Below are positions 1 through 9,367 of a stretch of DNA of 64,000 bases, piece after piece. A program made the translations under genes and the position numbers. The notes under the pieces are model-generated. The model searched no databases, was not told the origin of the DNA, and worked only from the letters and a program-made list of their open reading frames with translations. Source of the stretch: Novosphingobium sp. AAP83 (GTDB lineage Bacteria > Pseudomonadota > Alphaproteobacteria > Sphingomonadales > Sphingomonadaceae); NCBI RefSeq assembly GCF_001295795.1, contig NZ_LJHY01000001.1, positions 1 through 64,000 of the forward strand, given 5' to 3'. Position 1 is the stretch's first letter; each line of letters begins with the position of its first letter.

Positions 1-475
1 TATTGCTCGACGGATTGCCGCTGTCGTGCTGGCGCGCCCGTGCAAAACTTGGCCCACAGCGCATCCTTCCATTCCTGCATGGATAATGCACCATCAATCC
101 CCGGGACCAAACTTCTAGATCGCTTCTTTCATCGAGCATGACAGGCGCCGACGACGCTATGAAAGCTGTGTCAACATTACCCTTGCCGACGCTTACTTCG
201 GCAAGGGTACTGAAATGATCACGCATCACCAAAGGATCAAGCCACAAACCAGCGAAAATCGGCGCTTGCATCACCACGAGCTCGCAGCTTAATAGCGCTG
301 TCCAGAAGAAGCTCCCAACCGGCTAGTTTACACCGTGAGTGGCGCCAAACGTTTGACAACGGACAGGCGGTCTTAAGGCCGTAATTGACAGGCTTGTGGT
401 TTCGACCAAGGTATGAAGTCATTCCAATTGTAGCTTGTTGATGACCCAAGCGTTTGTTTGAATTAGGAAAATGAC
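1..475. other. Leader region without a recognisable gene
   Basis: I find no convincing coding region here. The only open frames are short, have no recognisable domain, and show none of the GC3 bias of the neighbouring genes. The base composition is less GC-rich than in the core genes downstream, which fits accessory or decayed DNA. It contains one strong palindrome (listed separately) and, at the right end, the upstream region of the ferredoxin reductase gene. The left edge may be the decayed end of something that continues outside the window. Confidence 0.5.
178..209. repeat. Perfect 12-bp inverted repeat (hairpin)
   Basis: TACCCTTGCCGA and TCGGCAAGGGTA face each other across an 8-base loop (cgcttact), giving a perfect 12-bp stem. 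No T-run follows on the plus strand, and the left side on the minus strand (aatgttgac) is also not a clean U-tract, so this is not a textbook rho-independent terminator. It could be a terminator of an off-window or lost gene, an operator, or a mobile-element scar. Confidence 0.55.
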
Positions 476-1228
476 ATGGCGTTTGCGACTGTTAAGGTTT
501 TGACCACGCATCAGTGGAATGCGGGCTTATTTTCTTTTTCAGTCTCGCGTCCTGCGTCATTCCGCTTTGTCAGTGGCCAATTTGTGATGCTCGGCCTGAT
601 GATAAATGGCAAGCCATTGGTTCGTGCATATTCAATTGTGTCAGCCACATGGGATGACAGGCTCGAGTTTCTGAGCATCATCGTCCCGGATGGTCCGTTG
701 ACCAGCCAGTTGTACAAGATCACACCGGGCGACGAGATCTTGTTAGGTTCAAAGCCCACGGGAACCCTCACACTCGATGCCTTGTTGCCCGGAAAAAGGC
801 TTCACCTCATTGGCACAGGTACTGGACTGGCTCCTTGGATGTCCATCATTCGCGATCCTGACGTTTATGAACGTTTTGAACAAATCACGGTCCAGCATAC
901 GGTGCGACTAATCGAGGATTTGGCATATCGCGATATGCTGGAAAGCCGGATGATGAACGACCCTCTTATTGCTGACGAAGCAAAACAGAAGCTTGTTTAT
1001 GATCAATCCGTCACGAAATGTCCGACTTGGATCCACGAAAATCGTCGCATAACCACACGTATCGAGTCCGGAGATTATCCGCTCGATCCCCAAACAGATC
1101 GCGTAATGCTTTGTGGAAGTATGGGAATGATTAAGGAGACTGGTGCGCTGCTCGAAAATCTAGGCTTTGTAGAAGGCGCACATTCGCATCCTGGAACTTA
1201 TGTTCTTGAACGGGCATTTGTGGGCTGA
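476..1228 (+). CDS. fpr: Ferredoxin--NADP(+) reductase (Fpr)
   Basis: 250-aa flavoprotein that moves electrons between NADPH and ferredoxin or flavodoxin in the cytoplasm; length fits bacterial Fpr (about 255-260). Visible motifs: FAD-binding RAYS near residue 52, a GTGTGLAPW nicotinamide-nucleotide loop near 113-121, the LCGS motif near 208, and a C-terminal ERAFVG tail typical of the bacterial subclass. The ATG at 476 is preceded by AGGA with about 8 nt spacing. It stands alone, followed by transposase debris, so its natural operon context may have been lost. In other bacteria Fpr supports oxidative-stress defence and radical or monooxygenase chemistry; a role as reductant source for the radical SAM enzyme or monooxygenase far downstream is only speculation. 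Confidence 0.93.
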   Translation: MAFATVKVLTTHQWNAGLFSFSVSRPASFRFVSGQFVMLGLMINGKPLVRAYSIVSATWDDRLEFLSIIVPDGPLTSQLYKITPGDEILLGSKPTGTLTLDALLPGKRLHLIGTGTGLAPWMSIIRDPDVYERFEQITVQHTVRLIEDLAYRDMLESRMMNDPLIADEAKQKLVYDQSVTKCPTWIHENRRITTRIESGDYPLDPQTDRVMLCGSMGMIKETGALLENLGFVEGAHSHPGTYVLERAFVG

Positions 1229-1572
1229 GAGGCTGAATCACAAAAGATATTTTAATACAGATTCTTACGATTCTCGAGGTGAATTTTTGGCGACCCAACT
1301 TCAAACGCGGCGGCAGTAGAAGCTCCAAAATTGGCCACTCGGCGTTGGTCAGATCGCTTGGCAAAAGCAGTCCCGCTCTGGCATGCCGCCGCCGGGTGGT
1401 GGCGGTCCAGATGTGCAACTCCGTCTAAGTCTCGCAACTACGACTGAATCACATCAACCTGATATCACCCAACGTCTTTTTCGGTCGGCCTTTGAAAAAC
1501 TAGGGACTATTTGCTGATCCTTAAAACATAGATCCCAATATTCATCGCTATGGTCCATTTTATGACCAGAGA
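1229..1572. other. Intergenic region with transposase remnant and nothing else recognisable
   Basis: Between the ferredoxin reductase and the orphan secreted protein there is no intact gene. The middle part carries a fragment of an IS5-type transposase (listed separately). The rest has several stop codons in all frames and is relatively AT-rich. I see no tRNA, riboswitch or clear terminator. Confidence 0.5.
1278..1418 (-). pseudogene. N-terminal fragment of an IS5-family transposase
   Basis: On the minus strand, reading from 1418, the translation includes TTRRRHARAGLLLPSDLTN followed by AEWPILELLLPPR. This is the conserved start of IS5-family (DUF4096-type) transposases, whose helix normally reads as DLTDAEW followed by a run ending in LPP. 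Similarity ends after about 45 codons and the frame runs into unrelated sequence antisense to the reductase, so only the first sixth of the protein remains. It is not expected to be functional. It documents insertion and deletion next to fpr and fits the IS debris around 8.5-10.1 kb. Confidence 0.7.
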
Positions 1573-1992
1573 TCACGATCCGCACAATCCAACAAGATCG
1601 GTGGAGGATTGGTTTCCTGCTGTGTAGTTTATAAAAAGCTTATAGTCTCGGACCGTACATTCTTCGCATTCGCGATCCAATGGGTTACCCTCCAAAAGCC
1701 GGTAGTTGCCGGCCGGGGTTTCGAGAATGTTCATGATTGGTGAGGGGCTTGTATCGGCAAAGCCTTGATCTTTGCCACCAATATTGATCCAGTACGTCTG
1801 GAAATCTGTTTCGATGACCTTGCGCGGTGAGGCTTGATTATCATCTTCCTTCAACCAGAAAACGCAACTCGCCCCGTCAGCGTGGGTTTCATTAAGGTAT
1901 GCAGGTCCTGCCGACAGCGAATTGGCGATAGCGGCGCCAGCTATGAAGGCGCTCAAGAAGCACGCACAAGTTAGAGATCGAACCATTTGCAT
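1573..1992 (-). CDS. Orphan secreted protein of unknown function
   Basis: 139 aa from the ATG at 1992, chosen because AAGGA lies about 5 nt upstream; a second ATG six bases later and a longer 153-aa reading from 2034 are possible. The N-terminus is a clear Sec signal (hydrophobic core about residues 6-20, AxA-like site near AIA), so the protein is exported. The mature part has five cysteines including a CEEC pair and a final LCGS, which suggests disulfides in the periplasm. I recognise no family. An AT-rich stretch upstream on the minus strand contains TATAAT around 2051-2056, a plausible -10 element. Codon usage is less GC-biased than in the core genes, which suggests recent acquisition. Confidence 0.6.
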   Translation of the reverse strand: MQMVRSLTCACFLSAFIAGAAIANSLSAGPAYLNETHADGASCVFWLKEDDNQASPRKVIETDFQTYWINIGGKDQGFADTSPSPIMNILETPAGNYRLLEGNPLDRECEECTVRDYKLFINYTAGNQSSTDLVGLCGS

Positions 1993-2139
1993 TTGCTTCC
2001 TTGCAATATTTGGCTGAAGGCACGATTTCCACAAAAATTATTTTTATCATTATATAATCAATAACTGTTGCGGTTTCCACGATCAACTTCCTCCCCGATC
2101 CGGCATCGGCATCGGCACCGGCTGTGGGTGGCGCAGAGA

Positions 2140-4566
2140 TCAGAAATCTAGGCTGACCCTGCCAAAGTAGTAGCCGCCGTTGATACCGAACGGCGAGAAG
2201 CTCGGGTAGATTTCTACGGCGGGGTTTCCGGCGGCTGCGCTTGCAGCAAGGCCTTGGGCATCGACCCGGTCAGGAAATACGTTGAACAGGTTGTTTGCAC
2301 CGGCACTGAACGTCAGACCTCGGGCAAGCTGGTAGCTTATGGTCAGGTCGGTTATGACTTTCGCACCGGTTCGGTCAATGTAGTAGCGCCCGTCACCAGG
2401 ATCGGCATAGCGCGATGATTGGCCGTAAACCGTGTTCCGCAAAGCGATCATCAGCGGGCCTGCGGTAAAGTTCGTGGCCAGAACCATCTTCAGGCGTGGC
2501 GAGGCGGTTTCGAGGTTCGAGATCGCTACCAGATCGAAAAGCTGTTGCCCCGATACCGCAAGCTGTGAGGGCGCGTTGCGAATGCGGGTGACTTCGACGT
2601 GGTTGTAATTGGCCGCCAACGACCAGTCGAACAGGCCCTTGCCCAAAGGCGTGCGGACGCCCAGAACGAGGTCGATGCCGCGTGCGAGGGTGTCGATGCC
2701 GTTCGAAAAGATGTTCACGCCAGAGAACGGCACGGCTTCGAGCGTATTGCCGTTGGCGACGATCGCCGCGTTGACCGCCGCCGAGCGCAGGCTTCCGGCA
2801 TAAGTGCCATAAAGCGTGCCGCTGCCCACCACACGGTCCCGAATGTTGATCTGATAGAGATCAAGTGAGAGGCTTATAGCCGCTGCGGGCTTGGCCACGA
2901 TGCCGAAATTGAGGTTCGTCGATTTCTCCGGCATCAGCGGATCAATCCCGATCAGGCGGGCGGCGGAGGAATTGGGGGGCAACTGGACAAATGCCGAATT
3001 GGGCTGGACGTTGGTTGCAGAATAGCGCTGTTCGGCAAGGGTCGGTGCGCGAAAGCCGGTGCTGTAAGTGCTTCTGAATGCCAGCGCCGGACTGATCTCC
3101 AGCCTGCCACTCACCTTGCCCACCAGCGCATCGCCAAAGTCGCTGTAGTCCTCAAAGCGTGCCGCGAAATCAAGCTGGAGCATGGCGAGCGGAGCAAAGA
3201 CAAGGTCTGCATAGGCGGCCTTGACGGTGCGGCGGGTTGATCCGGCATCGGTGAGTGAAAAACCGGGAAACGATTGCGAACCCGCCTTGTACCGCGATGC
3301 CGGATCGCCAGCGGTGATGGCATAAGTCTCGCGGCGGTATTCGGCACCAAACGCTAGCGTTGTCGGGGTTGGCAGGCCGATGGAGAGCGACCGGTGCGCG
3401 TCAAAGTTGATCGTCCACTGACTGTTATCGAGATTGCCATTGTAGAAATCGAACGGCGTTGAGCCGGTATCGGCGAAAAGATCGGCATTGGCGGATCGGG
3501 TCACTTCTACCCGGTTGTGATTGATGCCATATGTCGAGCTGAAATCCAGCGACCAATCGCCGACCTTCGTGCGCAACCCTGAGGTGATGCTCAGATCGTC
3601 GGATATCACCCAGTCGATTGGCGAAAAGCCATCAGGGTAGAGCGCTGGCAGCTTGGTTGGCAGGCGGAAGTTAGCCCAACCGCCCGATTTTTTGTTGCCA
3701 TAAGTTCCAAAAGCATAGGCCTCGCCCTCACCCGCCAGCCGCACACCGGCATTGATCGTGGCAAGGTAGGTGCGAGCGCGCGCGTCACCGAAGACTTTGG
3801 TGACTAGCGGATAGCCTGCAAGTTCCCGGTACTCGGGATATTCGCCCGATGTGATCGCGCGTTCCACGCGCTGGTCGGGGCCACCGGCATTGCTGAAGCC
3901 ATGATCGCGGATAGAACCAGTGATATTGACATAGCCCGATGTGCCCAGCGGCAAGCCGAAGTTGGCCGTGCCTTCGGTAGTAATGCCATCCCCCCGGTAA
4001 TAGCCGCCATGGGTAAGCGTTGCATTCGCGCCCGAAGCCTCGGAACTGAGGATAATGTTCAGCACGCCGGCAATTGCGTCCGATCCGTACTGCGCCGCCG
4101 CTCCGTCCTGGAGTACTTCGATCCGGCGGACCGATGTCAGCGGCACGAAATTGAGGTCTGGCGCTGCGCCGCCCTGAAACGGCCCTGCCAGCACCGCAAG
4201 GTTGGCCGTGCCATGGAGCCGCTTGCCATTGATCAGCACCAGCGTGTGATTGGGCGAAAGGCCGCGCATCCGCACCGACAGTGTCTCGTTGGCAAGGTCA
4301 AAGCCCACGGCCTGAACATTCAGCGAAGGCAAGGCGTTGGCCAGCGTATTGATCAGTGCCCCGCTGCCATCGCGCCTGAGCATTGCAGCGCCAAGGATTT
4401 GGACAGGAGAAAGGCTGTCCTCGGCGCGCAGGTTGCTCGTGCGGGTACCGGTAACGATGATATCGCCTTCGGGCGTGGTGTCGGCACAGGCGGGCGTGGT
4501 TGCACAGCATAGGCAGCCCGCAGTCGTTGCCGCTGCCAAAACAGCCTTCAAAGACGTGCTGTTCAT
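2140..4566 (-). CDS. TonB-dependent outer-membrane receptor
   Basis: 808 aa from the ATG at 4566; a longer frame runs upstream to 4755 but its first 63 codons look non-coding and the signal peptide (hydrophobic stretch about 7-25, ending at ACA) starts at 4566. Order: signal peptide, TonB-box-like segment with DIIVTGTRT near residue 33-41, plug domain with the typical VRRIEVLQDG and AAQYGSDAIAGVLNI signature, then a long beta-barrel ending in the aromatic residue F needed for outer-membrane insertion. Such receptors import siderophores, vitamins, sugars or peptides with energy from TonB-ExbBD. No substrate gene adjoins it; the divergent neighbour is a lipocalin. Substrate unknown. Confidence 0.9.
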   Translation of the reverse strand: MNSTSLKAVLAAATTAGCLCCATTPACADTTPEGDIIVTGTRTSNLRAEDSLSPVQILGAAMLRRDGSGALINTLANALPSLNVQAVGFDLANETLSVRMRGLSPNHTLVLINGKRLHGTANLAVLAGPFQGGAAPDLNFVPLTSVRRIEVLQDGAAAQYGSDAIAGVLNIILSSEASGANATLTHGGYYRGDGITTEGTANFGLPLGTSGYVNITGSIRDHGFSNAGGPDQRVERAITSGEYPEYRELAGYPLVTKVFGDARARTYLATINAGVRLAGEGEAYAFGTYGNKKSGGWANFRLPTKLPALYPDGFSPIDWVISDDLSITSGLRTKVGDWSLDFSSTYGINHNRVEVTRSANADLFADTGSTPFDFYNGNLDNSQWTINFDAHRSLSIGLPTPTTLAFGAEYRRETYAITAGDPASRYKAGSQSFPGFSLTDAGSTRRTVKAAYADLVFAPLAMLQLDFAARFEDYSDFGDALVGKVSGRLEISPALAFRSTYSTGFRAPTLAEQRYSATNVQPNSAFVQLPPNSSAARLIGIDPLMPEKSTNLNFGIVAKPAAAISLSLDLYQINIRDRVVGSGTLYGTYAGSLRSAAVNAAIVANGNTLEAVPFSGVNIFSNGIDTLARGIDLVLGVRTPLGKGLFDWSLAANYNHVEVTRIRNAPSQLAVSGQQLFDLVAISNLETASPRLKMVLATNFTAGPLMIALRNTVYGQSSRYADPGDGRYYIDRTGAKVITDLTISYQLARGLTFSAGANNLFNVFPDRVDAQGLAASAAAGNPAVEIYPSFSPFGINGGYYFGRVSLDF

Positions 4567-4832
4567 AGGTAATGCGCCTCGAATTCCAGCGCCTTGCATG
4601 GCACCTGCTATAGGGCCGGGAGCTACACAAAAAATCACAAACACAATAGCTTGGCGGGCGCGAATGGCCGTGTAGGGCTGCGTATCGGGCCAAATGGTGC
4701 TATGGATAATGCACAAGGGTGATGGGCTGGGCAGATGTAGCCACGGTCGGTTCACCTGACATGACCGAGAATAGTCGTGCCATTGCTTCTTACGTGATAA
4801 GCCTTTGTTTTACGCGATCGGACAGAACCACG

Positions 4833-5381
4833 ATGACACCCCAATCACGCAAGACTGCCCTGCTGATCTGCATGGCCGCAGGTCTTTCAGCGTGCACGGT
4901 CCTTTCCAAGCCGCCGGTTGGCAATCCCAAGGTGCCGCAGCCGGCCAAGTCCGTTCTGATCGAGCGCTATCTTGGCCGCTGGTATGAACTTTACCGTTAT
5001 GACGCGGCGTTCCAGAGGGATTGCGAGGCGGTGTCTGCCGATTATTCGCGCAATGCCGATGGCTCGATCCGCGTGCTGAACACCTGCCATAAAGGCGCGG
5101 TGGACGGCGCTGTGACAACAGTAACCGGCAAAGCCAAAGTGGTCGATGCCGCCTCCGGTGCCAAACTCAAGGTCTCGTTCTTCGGGCCGTTCTATGGGGA
5201 TTACTGGGTGATGGACCATGCCGAGGATTATCAATGGTCCATCGTGGGTGAACCGTCCGGGCGCTACCTCTGGGTCCTTTCGCGCGATCCCAAGCCCTCA
5301 GATGCCTTGAAAACCCTGCTGCGCCGCCGTGTGGAAGAACTGGGCTATGACTGGTCACTGGTGCGCGAAACCCGCCAATAA
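4833..5381 (+). CDS. Outer-membrane lipoprotein lipocalin (Blc-like)
   Basis: 182 aa from the ATG at 4833, chosen because it directly precedes a type II signal peptide whose lipobox LSAC ends at about residue 20; upstream codons look non-coding. The lipocalin signature YLGRWYELYRYDAAFQ appears near residue 47, and the C-terminal half has the Blc-like YWVMD and YLWVLSRDP strands. The family binds fatty acids or lysophospholipids and acts in membrane maintenance, anchored in the outer membrane with its barrel in the periplasm. It is divergent from the TonB receptor, with the two promoters sharing the space between 4567 and 4832. Confidence 0.9.
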   Translation: MTPQSRKTALLICMAAGLSACTVLSKPPVGNPKVPQPAKSVLIERYLGRWYELYRYDAAFQRDCEAVSADYSRNADGSIRVLNTCHKGAVDGAVTTVTGKAKVVDAASGAKLKVSFFGPFYGDYWVMDHAEDYQWSIVGEPSGRYLWVLSRDPKPSDALKTLLRRRVEELGYDWSLVRETRQ

Positions 5382-5779
5382 CGCCAAATCATCACCGAGA
5401 CACTACCGCCTTTGCTAAGATGCGCGATGCCGCCTTCGACTGCAATGTGCCGTAATTGCGTATGAGTCCTTCCAAAAAGGAAGTTGACTCCATGTTGCCG
5501 TGCAGCATTATCAATCCCGGACAAGCGTCAGGGAACTGCAAAAAAACGCGCTTTGTGCCGGGGTAAAACACCGAAACTGATCTTGCCGCGTCGAGCGTGG
5601 CGGGGGCTGAGGGCGCATATGCCTTTTGCCCGGTGGAGATGTTTGCCTCGCGGAATTTGGCCGCTGAAGTAGCAAGTAAGCTCATGTTGCAACGCAACAG
5701 AGCCTCCATGTCGGAGACCACGGAGCAGGTGTGATGAAGGTGCGGAAGACCTGCGTTTCAGCATAAGGGGGTTAATCGA
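5382..5779. other. Long leader region upstream of a TonB receptor
   Basis: No recognisable protein gene lies in these 398 bases. A small hairpin (CTTCC-AAAAA-GGAAG) is present near 5469-5483, followed at once by TTGACT, a possible -35 element. Near the 3' end two tiny reading frames, 16 codons (5684-5734) and 10 codons (5734-5766), overlap as TGATG and end 13 bases before the receptor start. Whether they are translated is unknown. The length suggests a regulated or long 5' untranslated region. Confidence 0.4.
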
Positions 5780-8443
5780 ATGAACAAGAAGACCGGGTTC
5801 AAATCACGGGCCATGAGGGCACTGGGCGTAAGCACGATCCTTTCCACGCTGGTTCTGCCAATGACGGCTTATGCAGCCGAACCGCAGGAAGCACCGGCGC
5901 CAGCCGCCGATCAGGCCGAAGACCAAAGCGGTGGCCTTGGCGAAATCATCGTCACCGCCACGCGCGATGCTACTTCGATCCAGAAAGTGCCGATTTCGAT
6001 GCAGGCGCTGAGCACCGAAGTGCTCGCGCAGCGCCAGATCCGCGGCCTCACCGATTTCGCAGCAATGCTGCCGTCAGTCACTTTTGCAGGCATCGGCCCG
6101 GGCCGTAACACGCCGTTCTTCCGCGGTATTGTGCCAGCTGGCGGCGCGCGTGAATCGGTCGGATACTATATCGACGATATTCCGATCACCGGCACCGCGC
6201 TCCCTGATATTTACGTTTATGACGTTGAGCGTATCGAAGCACTATCGGGTCCACAGGGTACGCTCTATGGCGCAGGTTCATTGGCCGGTACGATCCGTTT
6301 TATCTCGAACAAGCCAAAGCTTGATACGTTCGAATTCGGTTGGGATGCCGAAGTTAACAAGTACGGCGAGGGCGATTTCGGCGGCAATTACCAGACCTTC
6401 ATCAACGCGCCAATCTCCAGCACGCTGGCGGTCCGCGCGATGGCTTTCTACCGCAAGGATGGCGGTTATATCGACAACCTGCCCAACAACGGCAAGTTTG
6501 CCGATGGCTCACCAGCCTTGCTGACACTGGGTGACAACAACCCGAACACAAAATTCCTGCTCGACAATGGTGATATTGCGCAAGACGATTACAACACGAT
6601 CGAGCAATACGGCGGTCGTTTGCAAGTGCTGTGGGAACCCGCTGATGGCTGGTCGATCATGCCGCAGATCACTGCGCAGAAGCAGATCGCCGCTGGCTAC
6701 TTCGGTTTTGATCCCGATGTTGGCGATTTGGCCGTGCATGATTACGATATCACCGAACAGAACGACCAGTTCTATCAGGCTGCACTGACCATCAATGGTC
6801 ACATCGGCGATTGGGATATCGTTTCTGCAACGGGCTACTATCAGCGCGAGGTCAGGCTGCGCAACGATTATACCTACTACACCGTCACTTACGACAAGTT
6901 CGGTGCTGGGTACGAAAACTATCTCCAGTTCTTTGACCAGAACGGCTGCACGGGTGCTGGCGCGGCACTGAAATGCACCAGCCTGATCAATCCCACACAG
7001 TTCTTCCGCAATTTGAACAAACAGAAGAAGTTTACACAAGAATTGCGCATCTCGACGCCCAAATCTTGGCCGTTCGATGTCACCCTGGGTGGCTTCTATC
7101 ATCGCCAGAACAACGAAGCGAACAACGACTATTCGATCCATGGTCTGGACAAGATCGTCGGCTATACGCGTTCAGGCGGCGGTGATACCAATCCTGCCGG
7201 GTTTGGCGTGCCAACCACCGCGGGCGGTACGATGATTCTGGGAACGCCTGCGGTTCAGCGTGACGCATTCTACATGACCCAGAACAACAACAACTGGTCA
7301 GACTATGCGATTTTCGCTGAAGGGCATTATAACATAACGCCCGAACTGAAGTTGACAGGAGGCATCCGCTACTTCTGGACCGAATTTGACATTGTCGGTT
7401 TCGCCGGTGTTGCAGGTTCGGCGCGCAATGCCGTTACCTCGACGTTTGTGCCAACCGGTGCGAGGGGGTGCCCGGTCCCGTTACCAGCCGGGACGCGGCT
7501 TACGTGTTTGAACACAAACTTTGCGGTCGCCGATCAGACAGGCCGTTATAAGGAAGAGGGGCAAACCCATAAGGTTGCGCTGAACTGGCAGTTCGACCCG
7601 TCGAAGATGCTCTACGCCAACTACTCAACCGGTTTCCGTCCCGGTGGCTTCAACCGTCCTCTGCGCATTCGCAATATCGGTATCGCCACGGTTCCGCCGT
7701 TCCAGTCTGAAACGCTGACCAACTACGAATTGGGCTTCAAAGGCACATGGAACAATATGTTCCGTTTCAACGCTGCGGTTTACATGGAAGACTGGAATAA
7801 CATCCAGTACTCAGTGGTTGTTTCTGGCGCGCAAGGCGCAGGCATGACCGGCAACGCTGGTAAGGCCCGCGTCTATGGTGTTGAATTCGATGCTGATCTC
7901 AAGCTTGGAGAGTTCACTTTCTCAACTAGCGGCGCTTACAACGATGCCAAGTTGAAGGGGGACTTCTGCAACTTTGCGTTTGATCCTGCTTCCCTCTCTA
8001 TTGCGCAGCTTCCAACGTGTGCCGCTGGCCAGACCGTAGCGGGTTCTTCACCGCCCACCCCGCAGGTTGCGGCTGCCGATGGTACCCGCTTGCCACGCCA
8101 GCCCAAGTTCAAAGGAACGTCGTCAATCCGTTATGACACCCAAATGGGTGACATGGACGCCTATGTGCAAGGTGCAGCGCTTTATCAAACCAGCGCAACG
8201 CAAGACCTCAACGTGTTCAACAACAACCTTTACGGGAACACGGCAGGCTTTGTCAGCTTTGACTTCTCGGCAGGTATCAAGAAGAAAAACTGGACGCTTG
8301 ATGTCTTCCTCCAGAACGCTTTCGACAAACGTGGCGAGCTTACGCGCAACACCTTCTGCTCGATCACGTTCTGCTCTGAATCGGCTCGTACCTTCACCAT
8401 CCGTCCCCAGTTCTTCGGCATGCGCTGGGGCCAGCGTTACTAG
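5780..8443 (+). CDS. TonB-dependent outer-membrane receptor
   Basis: 887 aa with a Sec signal peptide (cleavage after AYA, about residue 32), a TonB-box region reading EIIVTATRD near 56-64, a plug domain with the motif VYDVERIEALSGPQGTLYGAGS followed by AGTIRFISNKP, and a large barrel ending in an aromatic Y. The plug with SIQKVPISMQAL is the type seen in the very abundant sphingomonad receptors for plant or polyketide-type nutrients; the ligand cannot be read from sequence. The start ATG at 5780 is preceded by AGGGGG. An insertion sequence begins 70 bp after its stop codon, so any downstream operon partner has been cut off. Confidence 0.92.
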   Translation: MNKKTGFKSRAMRALGVSTILSTLVLPMTAYAAEPQEAPAPAADQAEDQSGGLGEIIVTATRDATSIQKVPISMQALSTEVLAQRQIRGLTDFAAMLPSVTFAGIGPGRNTPFFRGIVPAGGARESVGYYIDDIPITGTALPDIYVYDVERIEALSGPQGTLYGAGSLAGTIRFISNKPKLDTFEFGWDAEVNKYGEGDFGGNYQTFINAPISSTLAVRAMAFYRKDGGYIDNLPNNGKFADGSPALLTLGDNNPNTKFLLDNGDIAQDDYNTIEQYGGRLQVLWEPADGWSIMPQITAQKQIAAGYFGFDPDVGDLAVHDYDITEQNDQFYQAALTINGHIGDWDIVSATGYYQREVRLRNDYTYYTVTYDKFGAGYENYLQFFDQNGCTGAGAALKCTSLINPTQFFRNLNKQKKFTQELRISTPKSWPFDVTLGGFYHRQNNEANNDYSIHGLDKIVGYTRSGGGDTNPAGFGVPTTAGGTMILGTPAVQRDAFYMTQNNNNWSDYAIFAEGHYNITPELKLTGGIRYFWTEFDIVGFAGVAGSARNAVTSTFVPTGARGCPVPLPAGTRLTCLNTNFAVADQTGRYKEEGQTHKVALNWQFDPSKMLYANYSTGFRPGGFNRPLRIRNIGIATVPPFQSETLTNYELGFKGTWNNMFRFNAAVYMEDWNNIQYSVVVSGAQGAGMTGNAGKARVYGVEFDADLKLGEFTFSTSGAYNDAKLKGDFCNFAFDPASLSIAQLPTCAAGQTVAGSSPPTPQVAAADGTRLPRQPKFKGTSSIRYDTQMGDMDAYVQGAALYQTSATQDLNVFNNNLYGNTAGFVSFDFSAGIKKKNWTLDVFLQNAFDKRGELTRNTFCSITFCSESARTFTIRPQFFGMRWGQRY

Positions 8444-8543
8444 AGCATCGTGCGTTTAATCTGCAAGGTACCCTGCTGCGCTGAGATAGTTCCAGCATTC
8501 GTCTGGATGTTAGGTAGTGTTTACATTCAGGATTCCCAAAGCA

Positions 8544-8978
8544 ATGAAATTCTGTTCCAAGTTTCTGGCTGGATGGAGGTCAGCATGGATAGATCGACAG
8601 GAACTGAGTGACGCGGTTTGGGAGCGGATAGCGCCGCATTTGCCGGGCAAGGCGACCGACCCTGGGCGGACCGGGCGAGACAATCGACTATTTGTGGAGG
8701 CGATCCTTTGGTTGGCCCGGTCGGGAGCGCGTTGGCGAGTGCTGCAGAACGAGTTTGGCCGTTGGCACACCGTGTATCAGCGCTTCAACCGATGGTGCCG
8801 TAGCGGTGTTTGGGAGAATTTTTTCAAGGCGTTGAACGATGATGCGGACTTCGAATACATCCTCGTCGACCGCACCATCGTGCGCGCCCATCAGCAAAGT
8901 GCTGGTGGCCCAAAAAAAGCGATTGATTCGAAGATCGGTTTGAAGATCACGCGCTGGGACGATCAAAAGGCGGCTTGA
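8544..8978 (+). CDS. IS5-family transposase, first frame (OrfA)
   Basis: About 144 aa. It carries the IS5 N-terminal domain (ELSDAVWERIAPHLPG near residue 20), the first catalytic region ending in YILVDRTIVRAHQ (first DDE aspartate in ILVD) and then diverges. I use the ATG at 8544; an upstream GTG at 8517 lies inside the terminal repeat. The family protein continues in another frame: the expected ALGRSKGGLSTK segment is read in the -1 frame. That frame has a stop at 8924-8926, so the frame change must happen between 8927 and 8978, not at the A7 run at 8912-8918. It could be programmed frameshifting or a single-base mutation. Confidence 0.8.
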   Translation: MKFCSKFLAGWRSAWIDRQELSDAVWERIAPHLPGKATDPGRTGRDNRLFVEAILWLARSGARWRVLQNEFGRWHTVYQRFNRWCRSGVWENFFKALNDDADFEYILVDRTIVRAHQQSAGGPKKAIDSKIGLKITRWDDQKAA

Positions 8979-9367
8979 GCACCAAGGTTCAAGCCGCCAC
9001 CGATGCATTGGGCAATCCGGTACGCTTCATTCTGACCGGCGGCGAGCGTAACGATATCACGCAGATAGAGACGCTTCTCCACGGGCTGAGAGCCGGACAT
9101 GTGCTGGCAGACAAAGGCTACGACGGCCGACGTGCCATGGACGCTATCGCTGCCAGCGGTGCAAAGCCCGTCGTCCCAGCCTGGACCATCACCGCCAAAC
9201 GGCGCACATTCGGCGCGATTATCTACAAGGACCGTAACCTGATCGAACGCTTCTTCAGCAAGATCAAGCACTTCGGACGCATCGCAACAAGATACGACAA
9301 ACTGGCAAGAAACTACGCTGGCTTCGTCAATTTCGTCGCCGCAATAAAATGTTGCCTCTGCATGTAA
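8975..9367 (+). CDS. IS5-family transposase, second frame (OrfB)
   Basis: About 130 aa, overlapping the first frame by 4 bases at TTGA. It contains the rest of the DDE catalytic core: HVLADKGYDGRR with the second aspartate (near residue 43), and NLIERFFSKIKHF with the catalytic glutamate, followed by RRIATRYDK-like and NYAGFV motifs typical of IS427 transposases. It is unlikely to start on its own; it is the C-terminal half of one protein made by frameshift fusion with the preceding frame. If no programmed shift exists, the element is inactive. Confidence 0.78.
   Translation: MSTKVQAATDALGNPVRFILTGGERNDITQIETLLHGLRAGHVLADKGYDGRRAMDAIAASGAKPVVPAWTITAKRRTFGAIIYKDRNLIERFFSKIKHFGRIATRYDKLARNYAGFVNFVAAIKCCLCM

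Noticed and set aside
8912..8918. A7 run as the programmed -1 frameshift site of the IS427-like transposase
   Set aside because: The -1 frame meets TGA at 8924-8926, so a shift here would end the protein at once.
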